Position numbers and translations under genes: made by a program
The notes under the pieces: generated by a model
What the model was told of the DNA's origin: nothing
The model's database searches: none
The model's input: the letters and a program-made list of their open reading frames with translations, nothing else
Shown: positions 1 to 5,372 of the stretch, piece by piece
Position numbering within the stretch: position 1 is the stretch's first letter
Layout of the letters: every line of letters starts with the position of its first letter
NCBI GenBank assembly: GCA_034189755.1
Contig: JAXIHJ010000001.1
Location: 1-7,327, forward strand
DNA: 7,327 nucleotides
Source of the DNA: JAXIHJ01 sp034189755
GTDB taxonomy: Bacteria; Planctomycetota; Phycisphaerae; SM23-33
Direction of reading: 5' to 3'

Positions 1-1
1 G

Positions 2-565
2 GTAGTTCCCGGTGAACGGAAGGGGAATTATGCTTCTCATAACAACCGCCCACGGTTGGCTAACCGTGGGCTGTCGGAGGAAAAAAAGGCGGTTCCGGTT
101 GCCATCCGGTGGGAATTATCCTGGCTGCGGTCCAACTGGTCTAAGGTAATTGCAGCCCTGGCTGCGCGTGGGCGAACGCAGGTGGCCGGTGCATTGAGGC
201 CGGCCAAGGTGCTCGCCTTTGAAGACGGCGTTCTTCGGCTGGGCTTCGACGGCCATCACGAGACGTTGCGGCGGCGCTGCGATGAGGCCATAGGCCAGGC
301 CGTCGAACAGTCGCTCACCGAACTGGCCGGCAAGACGATTCGATGTCAGTACGTCGCCCTCGACGCCGACGGCGCAAACGGCGCTGACAAAAAAGCGCCG
401 CCGCCGAATCGGTTTGGCAATTTCAGCACAGCCGAGAAGGCCGAAATCCAAAAAGACCCCGCCGTCCGGACCGTCATGGACCTGTTCGGCGGCTCGCTGG
501 TGGACATCCGCAAGCAGCCTGCGCAGGTCGATGCCCCGGCGGCCGACGGCGACGAAAAGCAGTGA
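2..565 (+). CDS. dnaX: DNA polymerase III subunit gamma/tau, C-terminal part (5' end outside window)
   Basis: DnaX is the clamp-loader subunit that assembles the sliding clamp and organises the replicative polymerase in the cytoplasm. Only the last 187 codons are present; the frame is open to the left edge, so the TTG at 56 is not a true start. The visible part lacks the AAA+ ATPase and zinc-binding domains. It shows the C-terminal pattern of bacterial DnaX: a helix starting IRWELSWLRSNW, a strand pair around VLAFEDGVLRLGF, a helix LRRRCDEAIGQAV, and a final segment DPAVRTVMDLFGGSLVDI, which matches the usual 'DP.V...L.LFGG.IVDV' ending. An Ala/Asp-rich tail of about 15 residues follows. The identification is strengthened by ybaB and recR downstream, because dnaX-ybaB-recR is a widely conserved order. 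The gene is G+C rich (42/60 at 241-300), unlike the toxin-antitoxin pair that follows it. The assignment rests on C-terminal similarity plus synteny, since the diagnostic ATPase motifs are off the window. Confidence 0.85.
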   Translation, partial: VVPGERKGNYASHNNRPRLANRGLSEEKKAVPVAIRWELSWLRSNWSKVIAALAARGRTQVAGALRPAKVLAFEDGVLRLGFDGHHETLRRRCDEAIGQAVEQSLTELAGKTIRCQYVALDADGANGADKKAPPPNRFGNFSTAEKAEIQKDPAVRTVMDLFGGSLVDIRKQPAQVDAPAADGDEKQ

Positions 566-587
566 AGCATTTGTCCTTCTGAACCGC

Positions 588-617
588 TTGTACAGTCGTC
601 CGGGACGATGATATACT
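588..617 (+). promoter_or_regulatory. Probable promoter of the toxin-antitoxin pair (extended -10)
   Basis: A TATACT box at 612-617 is preceded by TG at 609-610, giving the extended -10 form TGnTATACT. A weak -35-like TTGTAC lies at 588-593 with an 18-bp spacer. Transcription would begin near 623-625, only a few bases before the ATG at 627, so the mRNA would be almost leaderless. The weak Shine-Dalgarno-like GGTG at 618-621 would then be excluded from this transcript. The location between the dnaX stop and the antitoxin start supports independent expression of the pair. This is inferred from motif matches only. Confidence 0.5.
596..608. promoter_or_regulatory. 13-bp palindrome, candidate operator of the toxin-antitoxin pair
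   Basis: TCGTCC at 596-601 and GGACGA at 603-608 form a perfect inverted repeat around one central base. It lies in the spacer between the -35-like and -10 elements, a typical place for a repressor site. Many type II antitoxins, alone or with their toxin, repress their own promoter by binding such palindromes. That this particular antitoxin binds DNA is an inference: its short sequence has no obvious helix-turn-helix. Confidence 0.45.
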
Positions 618-626
618 GGTGATACT

Positions 627-851
627 ATGAAGAAGAACCCGCCCATCAGCGACGTGCTTGAATTGAGCGTGCCCGAGCGCATTCAACTTGTCGAAGACAT
701 TTGGGATAGCATCGCTTCGGTGCCCGATGCTATTGTGCTGACGGACCGGCAGAAGGAGGAGCTGGATCGTCGCTTGGAGGCTTTCCATAAGAATCCGGAC
801 GCCGGATCGCCCTGGGAACAGGTCAAGGCAAGGGTTCGACAAAGCGTATGA
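627..851 (+). CDS. Type II antitoxin, addiction module component (Unstab_antitox / TIGR02574-like)
   Basis: This is a 74-residue protein whose likely role is to bind and neutralise the toxin encoded immediately downstream. The N-terminal half has the family pattern: a hydrophobic turn DVLELSVPERIQLVEDIWDS (about residues 9-28), matching 'L..Ls..eRl.LveeiWdSi'. It is followed by LTDRQKEELDRRLEAF (38-53) and a C-terminal PDAGSPWEQVKARV, matching the usual 'P..g..WeeVkarl'. The length is typical for the family. The stop overlaps the toxin ATG (ATGA, 848-851), which implies translational coupling and is standard for these pairs. The ATG at 627 is the start that gives the full family N-terminus. 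A dedicated promoter and palindrome lie directly upstream. The placement between dnaX and ybaB is unusual for that cluster and suggests acquisition. Confidence 0.88.
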   Translation: MKKNPPISDVLELSVPERIQLVEDIWDSIASVPDAIVLTDRQKEELDRRLEAFHKNPDAGSPWEQVKARVRQSV

Positions 852-1144
852 CCCATCGCTTGATCATCCAGGCTGACGCAGAGTCGGAATTCATAGAATC
901 GTATCGTTGGTACGAAGAGCAAAGCACCGGTTTGGGGGAAGAATTTCTTCGTTGTGTGGATGCGTGTCTTTTGTCTATTCAGAGGAACCCCAAGCAGTAT
1001 GCGATTGTCCATAAGAAGGTCCGTAGGGCGTTGACTCGCCGATTTCCCTTTGGTGTTTTTTATCTGGTCGAACGGGATGCAGTTGTTGTCCTCGCCATAT
1101 TTCACTTAAGCCGCGATCCGAAACAGTGGCGAGGTCGTTCGTGA
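848..1144 (+). CDS. ParE/RelE superfamily toxin
   Basis: This 98-residue protein has the ParE/RelE toxin fold pattern (ParE_toxin, PF05016). An N-terminal strand HRLIIQADAESEF is followed by the helix WYEEQSTGLGEEFL (21-34), which carries the family signature 'WYe....GLG.eFl'. Next come a helix ending in IQRNP (44-48), the basic strand VRRALTRRFPFGVFYLV (58-74), and a final strand and tail VVVLAIFHLSRDPKQW (79-94). In the family, ParE members poison DNA gyrase and RelE members cleave mRNA on the ribosome; the sequence does not decide which applies. The similarity is closer to the ParE-like proteins that pair with Unstab_antitox antitoxins. The start codon overlaps the antitoxin stop. No separate strong Shine-Dalgarno is seen, so coupled translation is likely. 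G+C is low (27/60 at 961-1020), consistent with horizontal acquisition. The gene looks intact. Confidence 0.88.
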   Translation: MTHRLIIQADAESEFIESYRWYEEQSTGLGEEFLRCVDACLLSIQRNPKQYAIVHKKVRRALTRRFPFGVFYLVERDAVVVLAIFHLSRDPKQWRGRS

Positions 1145-1170
1145 AATGAAGTGTGTGAAAGGTGAAAAAT

Positions 1171-1482
1171 ATGTTCGGCAATTTGGGCAAGATTATGAAG
1201 GTAGCCGGCGAGATGAAGGCAATGCAGGCCGAGTTGGCTGAATCGGAATACTCAGCCGAAGCCGGCGGCGGGGCGGTCGCCGCGACAGTCAACGGCAAGA
1301 TGGCGCTGGTTGACGTGAAGATCGATTCGAAGATGCTTTCCGACGGCGAGCCGGACGCCGAGATGCTGGCTGACCTGGTCAAGGCCGCCATTACAGCCGC
1401 GCAGGAAAAGGCCGCTGCCGCCGCTGCCGAGGCCGTGAAGGAACTTACCGGCGGAATGAATATCCCAGGACTAACGCCCTGA
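1171..1482 (+). CDS. ybaB: YbaB/EbfC family nucleoid-associated protein
   Basis: This is a small DNA-binding protein of the YbaB/EbfC family. These proteins form dimers shaped like tweezers and coat the nucleoid; the gene commonly lies between dnaX and recR, as here. The 103 residues have the family's order: an N-terminal amphipathic helix FGNLGKIMKVAGEMKAMQAEL; a beta section GGGAVAATVNGKMALVDVKID, matching 'gGg.VkV.vnG...v..v.id'; a loop DGEPDAEMLADLVKAAITAA; and a C-terminal Ala-rich helix KAAAAAAEAVKELTGGM ending IPGL. The ATG at 1171 is chosen because AAAGG at 1158-1162 sits 8 bases upstream. The alternative in-frame GTG at 1162 overlaps that site and would add three residues not typical of the family. 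The stop at 1480-1482 touches the repeat array that begins at 1483. Confidence 0.93.
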   Translation: MFGNLGKIMKVAGEMKAMQAELAESEYSAEAGGGAVAATVNGKMALVDVKIDSKMLSDGEPDAEMLADLVKAAITAAQEKAAAAAAEAVKELTGGMNIPGLTP

Positions 1483-1503
1483 AGTAATCCGTAATCCGTC
1501 AGT
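1483..1503 (-). repeat. Upstream heptamer array, inverted orientation (3 units, the outermost two well conserved)
   Basis: Read on the minus strand, 1490-1496 is GATTACG and 1483-1489 is GATTACT. A degenerate third unit, ACTGACG, lies at 1497-1503. These match the RATTACG consensus of the array downstream of the four-helix-bundle gene but point the opposite way. Bases 1484-1495 (GTAATCCGTAAT) are the exact reverse complement of 1966-1977. The array begins at the base after the ybaB stop codon. Confidence 0.75.
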
Positions 1504-1536
1504 TTTGGACCGGTATTCGGCAGCCGATGGAAGGAT

Positions 1537-1938
1537 ATGATACCTTACAAAGAAAATGAAGGTTCGTTTGGTTTTGAGAACCTGGAGGTCTACAAGGTTG
1601 CGAGGGAGTTTCGAAAGCGGGCCTATAAATTGGTGAAACTCCTACCGGCCGCACAGCGATTTGCATTGGCTCAGCAGATGAGAAGAGCCGCCGTTTCCAT
1701 AACAAACAATATAGCCGAGGGGCATGGGCGGTATCATTATCAGGACAATACGCGTTTTTGTAGACAAGCGAGAGGGTCTTTGGCGGAGATTGTCGCTGAT
1801 ACCAATGTGTGTATTGACGAAGGATACGCAGAAGAAGAACATTTACTTGATTTGAAAGCAGATGCAGCGAGATTGTTCAAGCTGATAAATGGCTACATCG
1901 CCTACTTGCAGAAGCAACGAAACGAATCGAGCCGTTAG
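1537..1938 (+). CDS. Four-helix-bundle protein, 23S rRNA intervening-sequence (IVP) family
   Basis: This 133-residue protein belongs to the family first seen encoded inside intervening sequences of 23S rRNA genes (PF05635 / TIGR02436). The family is related in fold to Avd, the accessory protein of diversity-generating retroelements. Hallmarks in order are FENLEVYKVAREF (13-25), the conserved core QMRRAAVSITNNIAEGHGR (47-65), RFCRQARGSLAEI (73-85) in place of the usual 'F..iA.GSl.El', and a last helix LFKLINGYIAYLQ (113-125). The molecular function of stand-alone members is unknown; nucleic-acid binding is suggested for the Avd branch. The ATG at 1537 is the only start available, because an in-frame TAA lies at 1492-1494 and no start codon falls between. 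A GGAAGG at 1529-1534 is only two bases away, which is unusually close for a Shine-Dalgarno. No rRNA or reverse transcriptase lies nearby. Codon use is less G+C rich than that of the flanking genes. Confidence 0.9.
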   Translation: MIPYKENEGSFGFENLEVYKVAREFRKRAYKLVKLLPAAQRFALAQQMRRAAVSITNNIAEGHGRYHYQDNTRFCRQARGSLAEIVADTNVCIDEGYAEEEHLLDLKADAARLFKLINGYIAYLQKQRNESSR

Positions 1939-1943
1939 CACCC

Positions 1944-1985
1944 GATTGCGGATTACCAGTTACGAATTACGGATTACGAATTACG
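1944..1985 (+). repeat. Downstream heptamer array, six tandem 7-bp units (consensus RATTACG)
   Basis: Six contiguous heptamers start at 1944, 1951, 1958, 1965, 1972 and 1979. The last three are AATTACG, GATTACG and AATTACG; the first three (GATTGCG, GATTACC, AGTTACG) are one or two changes from consensus. The array begins 5 bp after the stop of the four-helix-bundle gene and ends 7 bp before the preferred recR ATG at 1993. It therefore occupies the place where the recR ribosome-binding site would be expected. The orientation is opposite to that of the shorter array at 1483-1503. Confidence 0.85.
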
Positions 1986-1992
1986 TTTGAAA

Positions 1993-2589
1993 ATGTCTTA
2001 TCCTGACACCATTGAACGTTTGATCGAGCGGCTGAGCCGCTTGCCGGGCATCGGCGCGCGGACGGCTGAGCGCATGGCGTTTTACATCCTGAAGTCGTCG
2101 CAGGACGAGGCGTTCGCCCTGGCCGAGTCGATCCGCGACGTCAAGACCAGGCTCCGCCCGTGCCGGCAGTGCTTCAACATCGCCGAGAGCGAGCTGTGCG
2201 ACATCTGTGCCGACCCTCGGCGGGATGCGTCCGTCGTCGCCGTCGTCGAGCAGCCGAAAGACCTGCTCGCCCTGGAAGCGACCGGCGTTTATCGCGGCCT
2301 GTACCACGTGCTGATGGGCCACGTCGCGCCGCTGGAGGGCATCGAGCCGGAAGACCTGACCATCGAGGCGCTCGTCGAACGTATCCGGGCCGGCGGCGTG
2401 AAGGAGGTGCTCCTGGCGACAAATCCCAACGTCGCCGGAGACGGCACGGCCCTGCACATCTGCTCGCTGCTGGAACCGCTGGGCGTGAAGATTACCCGCC
2501 TGGCACGAGGCCTGCCCACCGGCGGACAAATCGAATACGCAGGCAAGTCCATACTCGCCGACGCCATCAACGACCGCAGACGAATCTGA
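1993..2589 (+). CDS. recR: Recombination mediator protein RecR
   Basis: RecR works with RecO (and RecF) to load RecA onto SSB-coated single-stranded DNA during gap repair. The 198 residues carry all the family parts. A helix-hairpin-helix region LSRLPGIGARTAERMAFYIL lies at about residues 14-33. A four-cysteine zinc finger (C57, C60, C69, C72) spans CRQCFNIAESELCDIC. A Toprim domain follows, with VVAVVEQPKDL (81-91), ATNPNVAGDGTAL (142-154) and a C-terminal ARGLPTGGQIEYA (171-183). The length is normal for RecR. The ATG at 1993 is preferred; an in-frame TTG at 1987 would add two residues. No Shine-Dalgarno is visible because the heptamer array runs to 1985. Translation may depend on coupling, on a non-SD mechanism, or on the array itself. 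The position after dnaX-ybaB is conserved. Confidence 0.96.
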   Translation: MSYPDTIERLIERLSRLPGIGARTAERMAFYILKSSQDEAFALAESIRDVKTRLRPCRQCFNIAESELCDICADPRRDASVVAVVEQPKDLLALEATGVYRGLYHVLMGHVAPLEGIEPEDLTIEALVERIRAGGVKEVLLATNPNVAGDGTALHICSLLEPLGVKITRLARGLPTGGQIEYAGKSILADAINDRRRI

Positions 2590-2661
2590 TTGCCGGCCGC
2601 GAGCGGGTCGGGATTCTGGTTAACTCACACCTGCTGCGTGCCGATTTTGACCATGGGACGT

Positions 2662-2690
2662 TTGGCGTTGGCTGCACCTTGGAATACAAT
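2662..2690 (+). promoter_or_regulatory. Probable sigma-70-type promoter of rpoN
   Basis: TTGGCG (2662-2667) and TACAAT (2685-2690) are separated by the optimal 17 bp, matching TTGACA/TATAAT at 4 of 6 and 5 of 6 positions. Transcription would begin near 2696-2698, one to three bases before the rpoN ATG at 2699. That would make the transcript leaderless or nearly so and exclude the AGGA at 2691-2694 as a ribosome-binding site for it. The 109-bp gap after recR fits a separate promoter. Readthrough from recR could still use the AGGA. Confidence 0.5.
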
Positions 2691-2698
2691 AGGATAGA

Positions 2699-4180
2699 AT
2701 GAGACTCGACGTATCCCAACAGTTCCGGCTCGAACAGCGCATGAAGCTCTCGCCGAGGATTATCCAGGCGATGGAAATTCTCCAGCTTCCCCTCCTTGCG
2801 CTTCAGGAGCGGATCGAGGCGGAGCTTCAGTCCAACCCGGTGCTGGAGCTTCAGGAGCCTGTCACCGAGGACGAAGCCCAGCTGGCCGGCAAGGATGAGC
2901 CTGCCGATCGGGACGAGCAGCCGATGATCGTCGATGAGGCCAACGGCAATCGCGAAGATTTCAGCCGCCTGGCCGATTTCGAGGACGCATACGGCTCGGA
3001 GTTTGCCTACGGTGAGGCGACGCCCCGGCCGAAGCCTGCGCCCGCCAGCGAGCGCGACCGCAAACTCGACGCGATGGCCAACGCGCCGGCGCCGGAAGAA
3101 TCACTCAATGAATACCTCACGCAGCAGTGGACGTTTGTCGACGCCGACGAGGCCGTCAAGCAGGCGGGGCTGCTGATTATCAATCGGATAGACGACGACG
3201 GCTATCTCCGCACGCCGCTGGCTGAGCTTGCCGCCCAGACCGCCGCCCCTGCAACAGTCGAAAATCTCCACGCGGCGTTGAAGCTGGTTCAAACGCTCGA
3301 TCCGCTCGGCGTAGGCGCGCAAGACCTGAAAGAATGCCTTTTGATTCAGCTCGCCGCCGAGTCGGCGACCGGCCGGGATGTATCACTCGAGACTGAACTG
3401 GTGGCCAATTTCCTGCGCGACATCGAGATGAACCGGCTGCCACAGATTGCCAAGCGCACCGGCAGGACCATAGACGAGATAAAAGAGGCCATCGAGAACC
3501 TCTCGCATTTGAATCCCAGGCCTGGCTCGCTGGTGGGCGCCTCCGCCGTGCCTGTCGTTCAGCCGGACGTCATCGTCGATCTGGATAAGGATGGCGACCC
3601 GGTTATCGCCATGTCGGATCGCAACGCGCCGCGGCTCTACATTTCCAAGTCTTACCGGCAAATGGCCCGCGACCGTAAAATAGACAAAGATACCCGCCAG
3701 TTCATCCGGAAGAACATTCATTCGGCGCAGTGGCTTATCGGGGCGATTCAGCAGCGGCGGCAGACGGTTCTCCGGGTCGTCGAGGAGGTTTTTCGTGTGC
3801 AGCGTGAATTTCTCGAATCAGGTCGGGAGGCACTCAGGCCGCTGCCGATGGCGGACGTCGCCGGCAAGGTCGGCGTGCACGTAGCCACCGTCAGCAGGGC
3901 CGTCGCCGGAAAATACGTCCAGACGCCGCTGGGTATCTATCCGCTTCGGATGTTCTTTTCGGGCGGCACGACGACGGCCGAAGGCCGAGACGTCGCATGG
4001 GACGCCGTAAAGGCCAAGCTCGCCGAAGCCGTAGCCGCCGAGGATAAGTCCGCGCCGCTCAGCGACGACGAACTGAAGGCGGAATTGGCCAGGCACGGAA
4101 TCCACATCGCACGCCGCACCGTGGCGAAATACCGCAACCTGCTGAATATACCGCTGGCGCGGAAACGCAGGCAATACTGA
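2699..4180 (+). CDS. rpoN: RNA polymerase sigma-54 factor
   Basis: RpoN directs RNA polymerase to -24/-12 promoters and depends on AAA+ enhancer-binding proteins for open-complex formation. The 493-residue length is normal. Region I, which contacts the activator, is clear: FRLEQRMKLSPRIIQAMEIL followed by LPLLALQERIEAELQSNPVLE (about 9-50). Region II is an acidic variable linker (51-120). The core-binding part includes the repeated 'TLDPLGVGAQDLKECLLIQL' type motif (199-218) and a LNPRPG motif (271-276). A DNA-binding helix-turn-helix VAGKVGVHVATVSRAVAGKY (387-406) is followed by TPLGIYPLRMFFS. The RpoN box ARRTVAKYR lies at 471-479, just before the basic C-terminus. The start at 2699 puts region I at the very N-terminus as expected. 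It follows recR on the same strand and converges with rsgA, with 28 bp between the stop codons. The regulated genes are not in this window. Confidence 0.97.
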   Translation: MRLDVSQQFRLEQRMKLSPRIIQAMEILQLPLLALQERIEAELQSNPVLELQEPVTEDEAQLAGKDEPADRDEQPMIVDEANGNREDFSRLADFEDAYGSEFAYGEATPRPKPAPASERDRKLDAMANAPAPEESLNEYLTQQWTFVDADEAVKQAGLLIINRIDDDGYLRTPLAELAAQTAAPATVENLHAALKLVQTLDPLGVGAQDLKECLLIQLAAESATGRDVSLETELVANFLRDIEMNRLPQIAKRTGRTIDEIKEAIENLSHLNPRPGSLVGASAVPVVQPDVIVDLDKDGDPVIAMSDRNAPRLYISKSYRQMARDRKIDKDTRQFIRKNIHSAQWLIGAIQQRRQTVLRVVEEVFRVQREFLESGREALRPLPMADVAGKVGVHVATVSRAVAGKYVQTPLGIYPLRMFFSGGTTTAEGRDVAWDAVKAKLAEAVAAEDKSAPLSDDELKAELARHGIHIARRTVAKYRNLLNIPLARKRRQY

Positions 4181-4208
4181 CCGTGCCGGCGTGCAGTTGC
4201 GGGGACTC

Positions 4209-5336
4209 TTAGTTTTCTTCCATCGTTTCGAGGATTCGGAGGTAGCTTGCGTAGCGCCGGGGGAGGATGTCGCCCTGTTCGGCGGCGGCCCGTACCGCGC
4301 AGGCAGGCTCGTGCGTGTGAGTGCAGTTGCGGAACCGGCAATCCGGTGCGAACTGTTCGAATTCGGGGAAGTACCAGTGCAACTGGGCGGTATCGAGATG
4401 GATGCCCAGTTCTCGGACGCCGGGCGTATCCACGATAAACCCGCCGTCGGGTAGGTCGTGTACGGCGGCTGAGGCCGTGGTGTGTCGGCCTCGCTGGTCC
4501 TTTGCGCGCACAGCGCCGATGGCTGCACCGGTGCCGGGTATCAGGGCGTTTATCAGCGCGGACTTGCCCACGCCGGATGCGCCGGCCAGTACGCTGCGTT
4601 TGCCGGCCAGCGCCGCGGCCAGCGAATCGACGCCCTGGCCGGTCAGGGCCGAGCAGGGATGCACATCGATTTGAAGCTCCCTCAACTCGTCCAGCAGGGC
4701 CTCATCCGGCGGGGCGAGGTCGATCTTGTTGATAACGAGCACGGCCTGTAGTTCGCCCCGTTCGGCGATGATGAAGTAGCGATCGATCAGGCCACGCCGC
4801 AGCGGGGGCTGACGCGTGGCGGCGACGATGAGCAGCGAGTCCATGTTGGCGGCGATAATTTTTTCGAATACTTCCGTGCCGTGCGCGTCGCGCCGTTTTC
4901 GTGACCGCGGCTGGGGCCTGGCCAGTGCCGAGACGCGCCGCCGGCGGGCGAGGATCAGGCCGTCGGCCCGGTCCTTGTCCGTCTCGGTCTGCTCGGTGGC
5001 ATGGCGGCTGCTGGCCAGGGCGACCGTAACAAGGTCGCCGACGACGAGTGCGGTGGCGTCTTTCGGCGCGCGAAACGTACCGACGATGCCGCAGAGCAAC
5101 TGTTTGCCTTCGCAGCGAACCACCGCGCCGCCGGGAAACAGACTAACGACCATGCCCTCCGTCTTGGGCAGGTCGTCGAGGTTCTGTTCGGCGGCAGCCA
5201 GCCGCCACGGCGGAAGCTTGACCGACCTTCGCGACAGGCTTTGTTTGCGTGAGGCGAGGTCTTCGGGCCGCCGGCTGTCGCAGTCGCCGCGCCAGTTCTT
5301 TATCCGATGCTCCGACTTGCCCTTGCGTTTGGCCAT
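4209..5336 (-). CDS. rsgA: Ribosome small-subunit-dependent GTPase RsgA (YjeQ/EngC family)
   Basis: RsgA is a circularly permuted GTPase that binds the 30S subunit late in assembly and checks or releases assembly factors in the cytoplasm. The 375 residues show a basic N-terminal extension (1-55) and an OB-fold region (about 58-130, starting EGMVVSLFPGGAVVRC). The permuted G motifs follow: G4 NKID (203-206), G5 SALTGQG (229-235), G1 GASGVGKS (252-259), switch I with QRGRHTT (281-287), and G3 DTPGV (303-307). The C-terminal zinc site is C333, C338, H340 and C346 in CRFRNCTHTHEPAC. The N-terminal extension resembles the one in the longer E. coli-type protein, so it is not treated as odd. The start at 5336 has GAAGG five bases upstream. 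The gene lies 36 bp after tatD and is the last gene of the minus-strand cluster. Confidence 0.96.
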   Translation of the reverse strand: MAKRKGKSEHRIKNWRGDCDSRRPEDLASRKQSLSRRSVKLPPWRLAAAEQNLDDLPKTEGMVVSLFPGGAVVRCEGKQLLCGIVGTFRAPKDATALVVGDLVTVALASSRHATEQTETDKDRADGLILARRRRVSALARPQPRSRKRRDAHGTEVFEKIIAANMDSLLIVAATRQPPLRRGLIDRYFIIAERGELQAVLVINKIDLAPPDEALLDELRELQIDVHPCSALTGQGVDSLAAALAGKRSVLAGASGVGKSALINALIPGTGAAIGAVRAKDQRGRHTTASAAVHDLPDGGFIVDTPGVRELGIHLDTAQLHWYFPEFEQFAPDCRFRNCTHTHEPACAVRAAAEQGDILPRRYASYLRILETMEEN

Positions 5337-5354
5337 GAAAACCTTCAGGTTTCA
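5336..5354 (-). promoter_or_regulatory. Possible hairpin covering the rsgA ribosome-binding site
   Basis: In the transcript, TGAAACC (complement of 5348-5354), loop TGAA (5344-5347) and GGTTTTCA (5336-5343) can form a 7-bp stem with one bulged U. The stem contains the GG of the Shine-Dalgarno, and the A of the AUG pairs at its base. The stem is short and only three of its seven pairs are G-C, so it is at most a weak translational control element. The inverted repeat itself is read directly; its function is inference. Confidence 0.35.
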
Positions 5355-5372
5355 GTGTGTCTTGTGTAAATG

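Larger units (their letters stand above)
1483..1985 (+). mobile_element. Candidate inserted unit: four-helix-bundle gene bracketed by inverted heptamer arrays
   Basis: A segment of about 500 bp fills the whole gap between the ybaB stop and the recR start. It consists of a short heptamer array, one gene for a 23S-IVP-type four-helix-bundle protein, and a longer heptamer array in the opposite orientation. A perfect 12-bp inverted repeat (1484-1495 with 1966-1977) brackets the gene. The segment is poorer in G+C (22/60 at 1801-1860) than recR next to it (41/60 at 2341-2400). It encodes no transposase, and no target-site duplication is evident, so autonomous mobility is not shown. Treating it as a mobile or once-mobile unit is inference from the repeats, the composition and the break in conserved gene order. 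Confidence 0.45.

Noticed and set aside
56..565. TTG start at 56 giving a separate 169-residue protein
   Set aside because: The frame is open to the window edge and the product is a recognisable DnaX C-terminus, so this is the 3' part of a longer gene.
116..842. Long minus-strand open frames opposite dnaX and the antitoxin gene (116-682, 474-842)
   Set aside because: They are antisense shadows of recognisable plus-strand genes, with no family resemblance and unlikely composition.
1141..1170. Repeated GTGAA motifs before ybaB, with another at the dnaX stop (562), as target-site duplications of the toxin-antitoxin insertion
   Set aside because: Five-base matches are too short and too frequent to mark insertion ends.
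2160..2702. 180-residue plus-strand frame overlapping recR and the start of rpoN
   Set aside because: Arg-rich product typical of an out-of-frame reading of G+C-rich DNA; recR in the other frame is certain.
4181..4208. Terminator between the converging rpoN and rsgA genes
   Set aside because: The 28-bp gap has a GCCGGC palindrome but no hairpin followed by a T run on either strand.
4191..4332. Exact 12-bp direct repeat GTGCAGTTGCGG at 4191-4202 and 4321-4332
   Set aside because: One copy encodes part of the rsgA zinc motif. A single 12-mer match is expected by chance in a window of this size.
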